A stretch of DNA of 9,918 nucleotides, taken from the NCBI GenBank assembly GCA_025464735.1, contig JAODMX010000077.1, positions 1 through 9,918 on the forward strand, read 5' to 3'. Position 1 is the stretch's first letter; every line of letters starts with the position of its first letter. A model generated the notes under the pieces. That model was not told the origin of the DNA. It saw nothing but the letters and a program-made list of their open reading frames with translations, and made no database searches. Made by a program: the position numbers and the translations under genes. This document shows positions 1 through 6,069 of this stretch, in pieces. Origin of the DNA: Frondihabitans sp. (GTDB lineage Bacteria > Actinomycetota > Actinomycetes > Actinomycetales > Microbacteriaceae).

Positions 1-1
1 G

Positions 2-115
2 TTCGTCGAGGCCCTCGATATCGGATCCGAGGCCAAGGCCCGGCTCGTCGCGCTCACGCCCGGCGCCTACGTCGGCGTCGCCCCGGCGCTCGTCGCGTAC
101 CTCGACGCGCCCTAG
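2..115 (+). CDS. purB: Adenylosuccinate lyase, C-terminal tail (partial)
   Basis: This is a 37-residue open tail in frame 2 that enters from the left edge and ends at TAG 113-115. Its end contains ALTPGAYVGVAPALVAYLD, which resembles the C-terminus of the E. coli-type PurB lyase as I recall it (MTPxxYIGxA followed by a short helix). PurB cleaves adenylosuccinate to AMP and fumarate, and SAICAR to AICAR, in cytoplasmic purine synthesis. No catalytic residue lies in the visible part, so the call rests on this short tail alone. The codons have the strong G/C third-position bias of a real gene. The gene converges on the minus-strand gene ending at 218, with a large palindrome between them. Another lyase-superfamily member is possible. 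Confidence 0.65.
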   Translation, partial: FVEALDIGSEAKARLVALTPGAYVGVAPALVAYLDAP

Positions 116-124
116 GCGCCGCGC

Positions 125-190
125 CAAACCCTCACCGCCGGCTGTCGCGGTGGTCCTAGGACCACCGGCACGGCCGACGCCGAGGGTTTG
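125..190. terminator. 66-bp imperfect palindrome between convergent genes, candidate bidirectional terminator
   Basis: The inverted repeat is centred between 157 and 158. The outer arms CAAACCCTC (125-133) and GAGGGTTTG (182-190) are perfectly complementary, as is the inner 18-bp palindrome GGTGGTCCTAGGACCACC (149-166). In between, most positions also pair. In total I count 27 Watson-Crick pairs and one G-T wobble among 33 positions. It lies in the 102-base gap between a plus-strand stop (115) and a minus-strand stop (218), as expected for a terminator shared by convergent genes. There is no T-tract on either side, so it would be a U-less hairpin, or else a dispersed repeat element. Confidence 0.6.
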
Positions 191-217
191 AGGGCAGATT
201 GCGCCGCCGGGCGAGCC

Positions 218-502
218 TCAGTGGCCTTTCGGATAGTCGTCTTGCTGGTCTTCGAGGAGACCCTTGACACGGCCGTTCTCGTCGCGCACCTCGCGCCGCT
301 CGGCGTCGTTCGGCTTGGCGGCGAGCGACAGCATCGCGAGAACCACCACGCCGACGATGAAAGCGATTCCGAGGAAGATCCCGGCGAGCGTCACCTGACG
401 CGTCGACATCAGCACGATGAGACCCGTGAACACCCCGAAGACCCCGGCCATGCCGAGGAGTTCGACCGGACGGAGGCGGTCGTGTCTGGTGGGTTCGGTC
501 AT
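218..502 (-). CDS. Small two-TM membrane protein of unknown function
   Basis: This 94-residue protein starts MTEPTRHDRLRP and has two hydrophobic segments (about residues 17-34 and 39-62), followed by a charged tail rich in Asp, Glu, Arg and Lys (about 63-94). The ATG at 502 is preferred over an upstream in-frame start because it forms an ATGA overlap with the stop of the preceding gene (499-501), a sign of translational coupling. A weak GGAG lies about 10 bases upstream. Similar short two-TM proteins with charged tails occur in actinobacteria, often with unreliable names, and I do not recognise a defined family. The tail is likely cytoplasmic. It is co-transcribed with the DUF308-like gene, so the two products may act in the same membrane process. 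Confidence 0.75.
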   Translation of the reverse strand: MTEPTRHDRLRPVELLGMAGVFGVFTGLIVLMSTRQVTLAGIFLGIAFIVGVVVLAMLSLAAKPNDAERREVRDENGRVKGLLEDQQDDYPKGH

Positions 503-1221
503 GGCCTGTGTGCTCCGTCGATATTCGATTCTGCTGTGCCCTGCACTGCTGTGCCCCGCGCTGCGGTGCCCTGCCCGCCCCCGCTCGATTCTGCAACTTC
601 GGCAAGGAATGACTCGGGCGTGCCCGTCTGCCATTTGAGCGAGAGCCCCTGGATCACGAGGAAGACACCCGCCACAGCACCGTAAGCGCCCAGGATGCCA
701 ACCAGGATCGTGGCCGCGGTGAGAGTGCCCTTGATCTTCTCGATCCCACCGAAGGGTTCGGCGTAGTCAGAAGGGACGAGAAAGTAGGCGACGACCAGGG
801 CCAGCGTGATGACGCCGAGGACGATCCAGTCGCGCGCCAGTGCCGAGCGTCGACGGCGACGCAAACCGGTCACGACCTCGAGGGCCCCACTCAGGACGGC
901 CCAGCCGACGACGAGCGCAACGAGACCCGGAACGCCGCCGTGGCTGAGCACCAGCGCGAGCACACCGAAGACGAGACTCACGATGCCCTGAACCACCGCC
1001 AGGCTCCTGCTACCCGAATCGTCGAGCCACCGGCGCGATCCGAAGACGAGCACAAGACCACCGACGACGGTGGTTGCTCCGAAGACCACGAGACCGATCG
1101 ACGTCGAGTGGTTGTTGACGAAGGTGATGATCATGCCCAACACCAGGAAGGGAATTGCCCGCAGGATGGGGACGGGCCAGTAGCGCGCGTCGGACGCCGC
1201 TTCAGGCTGCATGACCGTCAC
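499..1221 (-). CDS. HdeD/DUF308-like six-TM membrane protein
   Basis: The 240-residue protein has six hydrophobic segments at about 17-36, 43-61, 73-93, 98-119, 131-150 and 169-193. They are glycine- and valine-rich and come in hairpin pairs, the layout of the HdeD/DUF308 family, which is linked in E. coli to acid resistance but is of unknown activity elsewhere. An Arg run (121-125) sits in a loop. After the last helix comes a polar tail with three GTA-containing pentads (about 218-232) encoded by a 15-bp tandem repeat. The GTG start at 1221 is chosen because GGAAG lies about 7 bases upstream; an ATG at 1212 is too far from it. It is the first gene of a pair, with its stop overlapping the next start. 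Relatives are sometimes misnamed acyl-CoA synthetase; nothing here supports that activity. Confidence 0.75.
   Translation of the reverse strand: MTVMQPEAASDARYWPVPILRAIPFLVLGMIITFVNNHSTSIGLVVFGATTVVGGLVLVFGSRRWLDDSGSRSLAVVQGIVSLVFGVLALVLSHGGVPGLVALVVGWAVLSGALEVVTGLRRRRRSALARDWIVLGVITLALVVAYFLVPSDYAEPFGGIEKIKGTLTAATILVGILGAYGAVAGVFLVIQGLSLKWQTGTPESFLAEVAESSGGGQGTAARGTAVQGTAESNIDGAHRP
536..580. repeat. Three imperfect 15-bp tandem repeats inside a coding region
   Basis: The copies are GTGCCCTGCACTGCT (536-550), GTGCCCCGCGCTGCG (551-565) and GTGCCCTGCCCGCCC (566-580). Read on the minus strand they encode the GTA-containing pentads in the C-terminal tail of the six-TM protein. Because the unit is a multiple of three, changes in copy number would keep the reading frame. 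Confidence 0.75.
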
Positions 1222-1441
1222 GTTTCTTCTTCCGGGCTGGTGGGGACAGTCAAGTTTACCCCGCGCCTCCCTGTGCCTTGGCCCGAGAACGCTCGGCTCC
1301 GAGCAGTCCCCCGGAGGCGCGAACTGCGGCTTCGACCCTCACTTCGACTTCACAGCCCCGAGCACTACGGTTGCGACATCTGAAAGGAGCACTCGCTCAC
1401 AACCCACGACTGGGAAGTCGACCCCCACAGGGAGAGTCGCA
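1222..1441. promoter_or_regulatory. Divergent control region between membrane-protein pair and desaturase
   Basis: This 220-base gap must hold promoters for both flanking units. For the minus-strand pair, TAAACT (minus strand, 1258 to 1253) is a fair -10 box about 30 bases before the GTG start, without a good -35. For the desaturase, TTCGAC (1343-1348), a 17-base spacer and TACGGT (1366-1371) form a weak promoter-like pair, giving a leader of about 65 bases. CTTCGAC is repeated 12 bases apart (1330-1336 and 1342-1348). The ribosome binding site for the desaturase is GGGAG at 1430-1434, 7 bases before ATG 1442. I see no riboswitch-like fold. Confidence 0.35.
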
Positions 1442-2620
1442 ATGTCTTCACTTGACTCAGCCCCCTTTTCCATTGCACCCCTAGTCCCCGGGTCCCGAAC
1501 CAGTACATCCGCATCGTTACCACCGGTGCGCAATCACGCCGAGCTTCCGGCCGGTTTCCGCGCGACGACGCCCGGATCGACCGCCAAGCCGACGAGCACC
1601 TACACGAGTCTGCTTGCGCGCGTTCGCGAAGCGGGCCTGCTCAAGCGCCGCACGGGCTTCTACGTCACTGTCTTCGTGATCGTCACCGTGTGCCTTGCGG
1701 CCGCCGTCACCGGATCCGTGCTCATCGGCGACAGCTGGTTCCAGCTGCTCATCGCCGCAGGCATCGGCCTCATCTTCACCCAGTACGCCTTCCTCGCGCA
1801 CGAAACCGCGCACCGCCAGGTGTTCGAGTCGGGCAAGACCAGCGATCGCGTCGGCCGGGTTCTCGCCTCCGGAGTCGTGGGCATGAGCTACTCGTGGTGG
1901 ACCTCCAAGCACACCAAGCACCACGGCAACCCGAACACCATCGGTCGCGACACCGACATCGCCTTCGACACGATCTCGTTCCTCGAGACCGACGCCGTGA
2001 CGCAACGCGGATTCATGCGCTGGTTCACCCAGCGCCAGGGGTACGCGTTCTTCCCCGTTCTCCTACTCGAGGGTTTCAACCTCCACCTCAACTCCTACAA
2101 GACCGTGTTCGGTCGTGGCCAGGTCGACAAGCGTTCGCTCGAAATCACCATGATCACGGTGCGCTTCGCCGTCTACCTGGGTGTCATCTTCTGGTTCCTG
2201 CCCCTCGGAATGGCATTCGCCTTCATCGGCGTGCAGTTCGCCATCTTCGGGCTCTACATGGGCTCGTCGTTCGCGCCGAACCACATCGGCATGCCGATCA
2301 TCCCCGAGGGCAGCCGCGTGGACTTCCTCGCCAAGCAGGTTCTCACCTCGCGGAACATCACTGGTGGCCGCATCATGACGTACGCGATGGGCGGCCTCGA
2401 TTACCAGGTCGAACACCATCTCTTCCCGAACATGGCCAGGCCCAACCTGCGCAAGGCGCGCATTCTCGTTCGCGAGCACTGCGCCGAGCAGCAGGTCCCG
2501 TACACCGAGACGACTCTGTGGGCCGCATTCGGTCTCGTCATCCGCTACCTGAACCGGGTCGGTCTCGCCGCCCGTCGTCCCTTCGACTGCCCAATGGCCA
2601 CGGAGTACAGACCCCGCTGA
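1442..2620 (+). CDS. Membrane fatty acid desaturase (linoleoyl-CoA/acyl-lipid type)
   Basis: This 392-residue integral membrane di-iron desaturase carries the three histidine boxes of the family: HETAH (120-124), HTKHH (157-161) and QVEHH (322-326), with an extra conserved-looking NH (280-281). Gln in the third box is typical of the DesA3/delta-6-like group (COG3239). Hydrophobic segments lie at about 72-93, 99-119, 203-212, 238-256 and 258-277. The family inserts a double bond into a membrane-bound acyl chain using O2 and reductant, adjusting membrane fluidity. ATG 1442 is chosen for its GGGAG site 7 bases upstream; the frame stays open back to 1211, but that stretch is low in family-like sequence and overlaps the divergent gene. 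About 50 polar Ser/Thr/Pro residues precede the conserved part. Position of desaturation and electron donor cannot be told; no fused ferredoxin or cytochrome b5 domain is present. Confidence 0.88.
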   Translation: MSSLDSAPFSIAPLVPGSRTSTSASLPPVRNHAELPAGFRATTPGSTAKPTSTYTSLLARVREAGLLKRRTGFYVTVFVIVTVCLAAAVTGSVLIGDSWFQLLIAAGIGLIFTQYAFLAHETAHRQVFESGKTSDRVGRVLASGVVGMSYSWWTSKHTKHHGNPNTIGRDTDIAFDTISFLETDAVTQRGFMRWFTQRQGYAFFPVLLLEGFNLHLNSYKTVFGRGQVDKRSLEITMITVRFAVYLGVIFWFLPLGMAFAFIGVQFAIFGLYMGSSFAPNHIGMPIIPEGSRVDFLAKQVLTSRNITGGRIMTYAMGGLDYQVEHHLFPNMARPNLRKARILVREHCAEQQVPYTETTLWAAFGLVIRYLNRVGLAARRPFDCPMATEYRPR

Positions 2621-2624
2621 CCTG

Positions 2625-2656
2625 CTGACAGCATCCACGTCGTCGTGGTCTAGCGT
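2625..2656 (+). promoter_or_regulatory. Candidate leaderless promoter of the aldo/keto reductase gene, with small inverted repeat
   Basis: TAGCGT (2651-2656) fits the actinobacterial TANNNT -10 pattern and ends 7 bases before ATG 2664, so transcription would begin at or next to the start codon. CTGACA (2625-2630) resembles a -35 but the spacing of 20 is long. Between them, CCACG-tcgt-CGTGG (2635-2648) is a 5-bp inverted repeat that could serve as an operator. No Shine-Dalgarno sequence precedes the ATG. Confidence 0.45.
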
Positions 2657-2663
2657 GACAACC

Positions 2664-3695
2664 ATGGATTACAGAACTCTCGGCAACTCCGGAGCCCTTG
2701 TGTCGGAGCTCACCCTCGGCACCATGACCTTCGGCAGTGAGGCCGACGAAGCGACCTCGCACGCCATCCTCGACACGTTCCTCGAGCACGGCGGCACTTT
2801 CATCGACACGGCCGACGTCTACTCCGGTGGCGCCTCCGAGACGATCATCGGTCACTGGCTCAAAGACCACCCGACCGAAAGCCAGCAGGTCGTCATCGCG
2901 ACCAAGGGCCGCTTCCCGATGGGCACCGGACCAAACGATCTCGGCCTGTCGCGCCGGCACCTCCGCACGGCGCTCGACGCATCGCTCACTCGGCTCGGGG
3001 TGGAGCACATCGACCTTTACCAGATGCACGCGTGGGATGCCCTGACGCCCATCGACGAGACGCTGCGCTTTCTCGACGATGCCGTGAGCGCCGGCAAAAT
3101 CGGCTACTACGGTTTCTCCAACTACCTCGGCTGGCAGCTGACGAAGGCCGTGCATCGGGCACGCGCGCTCGACTTCGCCCCGCCGGTCACGCTCCAGCCG
3201 CAGTACAGCCTGCTCGTGCGCGACATCGAGCACGAGATCGTGCCCGCGGCGCTCGACGCGAACATCGGCCTGCTGCCCTGGTCGCCGCTCGGCGGCGGAT
3301 GGCTGACGGGCAAGTACAAGCGAGACGAGCGCCCCACCGGCGCCTCACGACTCGGTGAGAACCCGCAGCGCGGCATGGAGGCGTGGGAGGCGCGCAACCG
3401 CAGCGAGCGAACCTGGCAGGTGCTCGATGCCGTGCAGGCGACCGCGCGCGACCACAGGGTGACGGCCTCGCAGGTGGCCATCGCCTGGCTCCTCGAGCAG
3501 CCCGCCGTCACCAGCGTGATTCTCGGCGCCCGGACGGTCGAGCAGCTCGTCGACAACCTCGGTGCGGCAGAGCTCGGGCTCAGCCTGGCCGAGATCAAGG
3601 CTCTCAGCGACGCCAGCCAGCCGCGCCCGGACGAGTACCCGTACGGTCACGCCGGCGTCGCGCAGCGTCACCGGAACCACGGCGGCGGTCGCTAG
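2664..3695 (+). CDS. Aldo/keto reductase
   Basis: The 343-residue protein is a full-length (alpha/beta)8-barrel NADPH-dependent oxidoreductase. It begins MDYRTLGNSG, and its catalytic tetrad is visible: Asp48 and Tyr53 in IDTADVYSGG, Lys81 in IATKGRF and His122 in LYQMHAWD. The C-terminal GARTVEQLVDNLGA (about 291-304) matches the cofactor phosphate-binding region. Length and motifs fit the soluble-bacterial AKR group related to YajO and potassium-channel beta subunits; the natural aldehyde or ketone substrate cannot be inferred. ATG 2664 is preferred to the in-frame GTG at 2655, which overlaps the likely -10 box. The last 17 residues are His/Arg/Gly-rich and probably disordered. The gene sits 43 bases after the desaturase but has its own promoter-like sequence, so co-function is not implied. 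Confidence 0.92.
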   Translation: MDYRTLGNSGALVSELTLGTMTFGSEADEATSHAILDTFLEHGGTFIDTADVYSGGASETIIGHWLKDHPTESQQVVIATKGRFPMGTGPNDLGLSRRHLRTALDASLTRLGVEHIDLYQMHAWDALTPIDETLRFLDDAVSAGKIGYYGFSNYLGWQLTKAVHRARALDFAPPVTLQPQYSLLVRDIEHEIVPAALDANIGLLPWSPLGGGWLTGKYKRDERPTGASRLGENPQRGMEAWEARNRSERTWQVLDAVQATARDHRVTASQVAIAWLLEQPAVTSVILGARTVEQLVDNLGAAELGLSLAEIKALSDASQPRPDEYPYGHAGVAQRHRNHGGGR

Positions 3696-3702
3696 CGGGC
3701 GG

Positions 3703-3716
3703 GGCGCCCGGGCGCC
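3703..3716. terminator. 14-bp GC-only palindrome after the aldo/keto reductase gene
   Basis: GGCGCCCGGGCGCC is a perfect palindrome starting 7 bases after the stop codon at 3693-3695. As RNA it would form only a short stem with a small loop, and there is no T-tract. It is a weak terminator candidate supported mainly by position. Confidence 0.25.
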
Positions 3717-3745
3717 GCGAGGCTTCGCCGACCGGACATGACGTC

Positions 3746-3784
3746 GCGCATTTGCGCGAAGCCACACGCAATTGCGCGGCGCAA
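3746..3784. promoter_or_regulatory. Cluster of TTGCGC half-sites upstream of the glycosyltransferase gene
   Basis: Three overlapping symmetric elements occur in 39 bases: GCGCA-tt-TGCGC (3746-3757), the palindrome CGCAATTGCG (3768-3777) and TTGCGC-g-GCGCAA (3772-3784). TTGCGCG recurs at 3752 and 3772, 20 bases or about two helical turns apart. The last element is centred near -44 relative to the likely transcription start at 3822, a typical place for an activator. No regulator in the window is obviously matched to it. Confidence 0.35.
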
Positions 3785-3810
3785 CCGCCCGTTGTTCAGG
3801 TAGGCATGAA

Positions 3811-3816
3811 TAGAAT
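3811..3816 (+). promoter_or_regulatory. -10 box of a leaderless transcript
   Basis: TAGAAT is close to the TATAAT consensus and ends 5 bases before the GTG start at 3822, with no Shine-Dalgarno sequence in between. The transcript probably begins at the start codon. I see no convincing -35: TTGTTC (3792-3797) is too close, with only 13 bases between. Confidence 0.5.
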
Positions 3817-3821
3817 GACGC

Positions 3822-5066
3822 GTGCTGGACCAGGATCCCGCGATCACCCGGATCGCCTACACCGACGTCGGTCGGTCGTCGTCCCGTCTCCTCACGGCAG
3901 CGTCGAAGGCACCGACCTGGGTCGCCATCCTGGTCATCTACGGCATCTCACGGGTGTTTTCGACCCTCCTGATGTTCGTGATGTACCGCGTCGCAGCGAC
4001 CCATCCCGGCTCCTACGCCGACACCTACTACGACGCGGGCATCACCAAGGGCTTCTTCGGTTTCCTCAACGTCTGGGACGGCCGGTTCTACACGAGCATC
4101 GCGCAATTCGGTTATCCGCACGTCCTGCCCGTCTCGGCGAGCGGCGCGGTACTGCCCAACAACTGGGCGTTCCTGCCCGTGTTCCCGTGGTGCGTCCGGA
4201 TCCTTGCCGAGATCACCGGTTGGGACACCGGCGCTGTCGCCGCCGGCGTGGCCACGATCTTCGGCGCGCTGGCCGCCCTCATGCTGCACCGTTTTCTCCG
4301 CCTCCGCGTCGACGCACTCGGTGCAATCTGGGGCACGACCTTCTTCTGCTTCGGTGCGATGTCCTTCGTCCTCGAGGTCGGCTATGCCGAAAGCATGTTC
4401 CTCTTCTTCGTCTTCACCGGGCTGTGGGCGCTGATGACGAAACGGTACGTGCTGCTGGCGTGGTGCGGTGTCATCGGATCCTTCACAAAACCGGGCGCAC
4501 TCGCCCTCGCGCTCGCCCTGCTCTTCGTGTTCGCGCACCGTCTCTGGAAGCATCCGCACGAGTTCCCCCGCGCCGAACGGGCTGCCGCGATCGTCACCGG
4601 CCTCGTGATCGCCGCCGCCGGGCTCGCCTGGCCGCTCGTGGCCGCCGCGGTCACGGGGCAGAGCGACGCCTACCTCAAGACCGAGACCGCGTGGTGGACC
4701 GAGTACATCGGTCACGTCTCGTTCGTGCCCCTGACGCCGTGGTTCCTTTTCGCGATGCACTACCTCGGGATCCTCGGCATCATCGTCGTTCTCGCCATCG
4801 TGGCGCTGTGGGTCTGGGGCATGCGCAAACCCTCGCTGCGCCGGCTCGGGCTCGAGATCCGGTCGTTCATGACCGCTTACGCGCTCTACCTCTTCGCGGT
4901 GTTCCTCCCCCAGCAGAGCCTGCCTCGGCTGATCATGCCGCTCGCACCACTCGTCGCCGTCGACAGCATCACGCACCAGAAACATCTCAGGAGGCTCGTT
5001 CTGATCTCCGGAATGTCGATGCAGTTCGTCTGCGTGGTCGCCCTCTGGCTCCTCGGACCCCCGTGA
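3822..5066 (+). CDS. PIG-V-like polytopic glycosyltransferase (putative mannosyltransferase)
   Basis: The 414-residue membrane protein has about ten hydrophobic segments from residue 33 to 411. After the first comes WDGRFYTSIAQFGYP (85-99), then NNWAFLPVFPW (113-123), VGYAESMFLFF (186-196) and KPGALALAL (223-231). This order of WDxxxY-IAxxGYP, NWAFxPxFP, YxES and a basic-Pro motif matches my memory of the PIG-V/GPI-mannosyltransferase-2 (GT76-like, GT-C fold) family. By analogy it would transfer a sugar from a lipid-linked donor on the outer face of the membrane; the first-loop Asp86 or the acidic Glu190 would be candidate catalytic or metal-binding residues. GTG 3822 (Val read as Met, then LDQDPAITR) is chosen because of the TAGAAT box 5 bases upstream. 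No other cell-wall or lipoglycan gene is nearby, so the acceptor is unknown. Another GT-C family, such as GT87, is the main alternative. Confidence 0.65.
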   Translation: MLDQDPAITRIAYTDVGRSSSRLLTAASKAPTWVAILVIYGISRVFSTLLMFVMYRVAATHPGSYADTYYDAGITKGFFGFLNVWDGRFYTSIAQFGYPHVLPVSASGAVLPNNWAFLPVFPWCVRILAEITGWDTGAVAAGVATIFGALAALMLHRFLRLRVDALGAIWGTTFFCFGAMSFVLEVGYAESMFLFFVFTGLWALMTKRYVLLAWCGVIGSFTKPGALALALALLFVFAHRLWKHPHEFPRAERAAAIVTGLVIAAAGLAWPLVAAAVTGQSDAYLKTETAWWTEYIGHVSFVPLTPWFLFAMHYLGILGIIVVLAIVALWVWGMRKPSLRRLGLEIRSFMTAYALYLFAVFLPQQSLPRLIMPLAPLVAVDSITHQKHLRRLVLISGMSMQFVCVVALWLLGPP

Positions 5067-5089
5067 CCGCCGCCTGGCCGGGAAATCTG

Positions 5090-5124
5090 CGGCGTTGTCG
5101 CCGGTTGCGATAGCCCGCTATCGC
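5090..5124. terminator. Tandem hairpins between convergent genes, candidate bidirectional terminator
   Basis: Two adjacent inverted repeats lie in the 103-base gap between a plus-strand stop (5066) and a minus-strand stop (5170). The first is CGGCG-ttgt-CGCCG (5090-5103). The second is GCGATAGC-cc-GCTATCGC (5107-5124), with perfect 8-bp arms. T-tracts are absent, as often in high-GC actinobacteria. Position and symmetry favour a terminator acting on both genes. Confidence 0.55.
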
Positions 5125-5169
5125 GCCCTCCTCCGCCTTGCGGCTCACCCGTCCGAGCAACGGTCACCA

Positions 5170-6069
5170 CTAGCGCGCCCCCAGGAACTCCTTCGCGTAG
5201 TCGAGGTACTCCTGGCCGACGCGCCTCTGCGCCTGGTCGCGGTCGATCGTGCCGGCACGGAGGTCGATGAGGGCATCCCACCAGATGCTGCGGCCGATGG
5301 CGAAACCCGTGAACCCCGCGACGGGAGCCGCGGCGTCGAGCCAACGGTCGAGATCCTCGCGGCTGGAGTGCCGGCCGAGCACGATGCAGGTTGCCGCACG
5401 GCCGTCGCGGACGGCCAGGTCGGCCACCGCCCGGGCATCCTTCTCGACGTCCATCCCCTCGACTTTCCAGATGGCAGGGTCGGCGCCGTGATCCTGCAGG
5501 TACTCGATCACCCGCAGCGTGAGCTCCGGGCGCAGCTCGTCGTCATAGCGGTGCTGGTCGCCGTCGACCTGCGCCAGATCGGCCTCGGTCGCCGGAACGA
5601 GCAGCTCGATGATCAGCGGGCGATGGTTCTCGCGGCACCAGACGGAGAGCTGAGCCATGCGCTCGGCCTGCTTCGAGCGGGACGCGTCGTCGAACTCGGG
5701 ATTGTCACGGATCAAGACCTTCGCGTGGTCGTTGTCGAAGAAGGTGCCGTGCGTCTGCCAATCGTCGTAGGCGAACTCGAACCAGTCCTTGCCGCTGGCC
5801 TCGAGCGGCATCGAAAGGTTGATCAACCCGTCCGAGCGACCTGCCAGCTCGGCGACGGCCGCCCCGTACTGCTCGTCGACAAGGATCCCCGCCTGAACTC
5901 CCGCAGGAAGCTCCGGCGCGACATCGACGAGCGCCTGGTACACCGTGAGCTTGTCCTGGCTGATGCGCGCGGCCTCGGCCGGGGTCGGCGGGGCCGTGAG
6001 TCGGTAGAGGTCGCGTTCGAGGCTGTCGCGGTGGTCCGAGGCGAGAATCAGAAGAGTCTTCGGGGTCAT
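5170..6069 (-). CDS. Stand-alone DUF2090 / IolC C-terminal-type sugar-phosphate aldolase-like protein
   Basis: The 299-residue protein starts MTPKTLLILASDHRDSL. It carries the pattern of the DUF2090 domain fused to the kinase in some IolC proteins and linked to 2-deoxy-5-keto-gluconate-6-phosphate cleavage in inositol breakdown: SDHR (11-14), GILVDEQYGA (61-70), KVLIRDNPE (117-125), IIELLVP (153-159), WKVEG (201-205), CIVLGRHSS (228-236) and GFAIGRSIWWDAL (255-267). WKVEG recalls the KVE motif of LacD-type class I aldolases, so Lys202 is my candidate Schiff-base lysine (inference). No kinase domain precedes it; the frame is open far upstream but lacks family-like sequence before Met1. ATG 6069 has GGTGG just upstream. 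It is divergent from the GH6 gene and no other inositol gene is present, so the substrate may be another keto-sugar phosphate. Confidence 0.75.
   Translation of the reverse strand: MTPKTLLILASDHRDSLERDLYRLTAPPTPAEAARISQDKLTVYQALVDVAPELPAGVQAGILVDEQYGAAVAELAGRSDGLINLSMPLEASGKDWFEFAYDDWQTHGTFFDNDHAKVLIRDNPEFDDASRSKQAERMAQLSVWCRENHRPLIIELLVPATEADLAQVDGDQHRYDDELRPELTLRVIEYLQDHGADPAIWKVEGMDVEKDARAVADLAVRDGRAATCIVLGRHSSREDLDRWLDAAAPVAGFTGFAIGRSIWWDALIDLRAGTIDRDQAQRRVGQEYLDYAKEFLGAR

Noticed and set aside
503..634. Longer start at 634 for the two-TM protein gene
   Set aside because: The extension lies wholly inside the upstream gene and reads through its tandem repeat. The ATGA overlap at 499-502 is a better start.
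1222..1441. Possible riboswitch or temperature-responsive leader for the desaturase
   Set aside because: No known riboswitch core, cold-box or extended pairing with the ribosome binding site could be recognised by eye.
1690..2628. 312-codon plus-strand open frame within the desaturase gene
   Set aside because: It is rich in Arg, His and Pro and out of frame with the three histidine boxes. It is a compositional artefact of the real gene.
3948..4985. 345-codon minus-strand open frame opposite the glycosyltransferase gene
   Set aside because: It is highly charged, low-complexity Glu/Asp/Arg/Gly/His sequence with no domain, the usual antisense shadow of a membrane-protein gene.
3383..5113. 576-codon plus-strand open frame overlapping the reductase and glycosyltransferase genes
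   Set aside because: It is Arg/Pro/Ala-rich with no recognisable motif. It spans the end of one recognised gene, an intergenic gap and nearly all of another, as expected for a shadow frame in GC-rich DNA.
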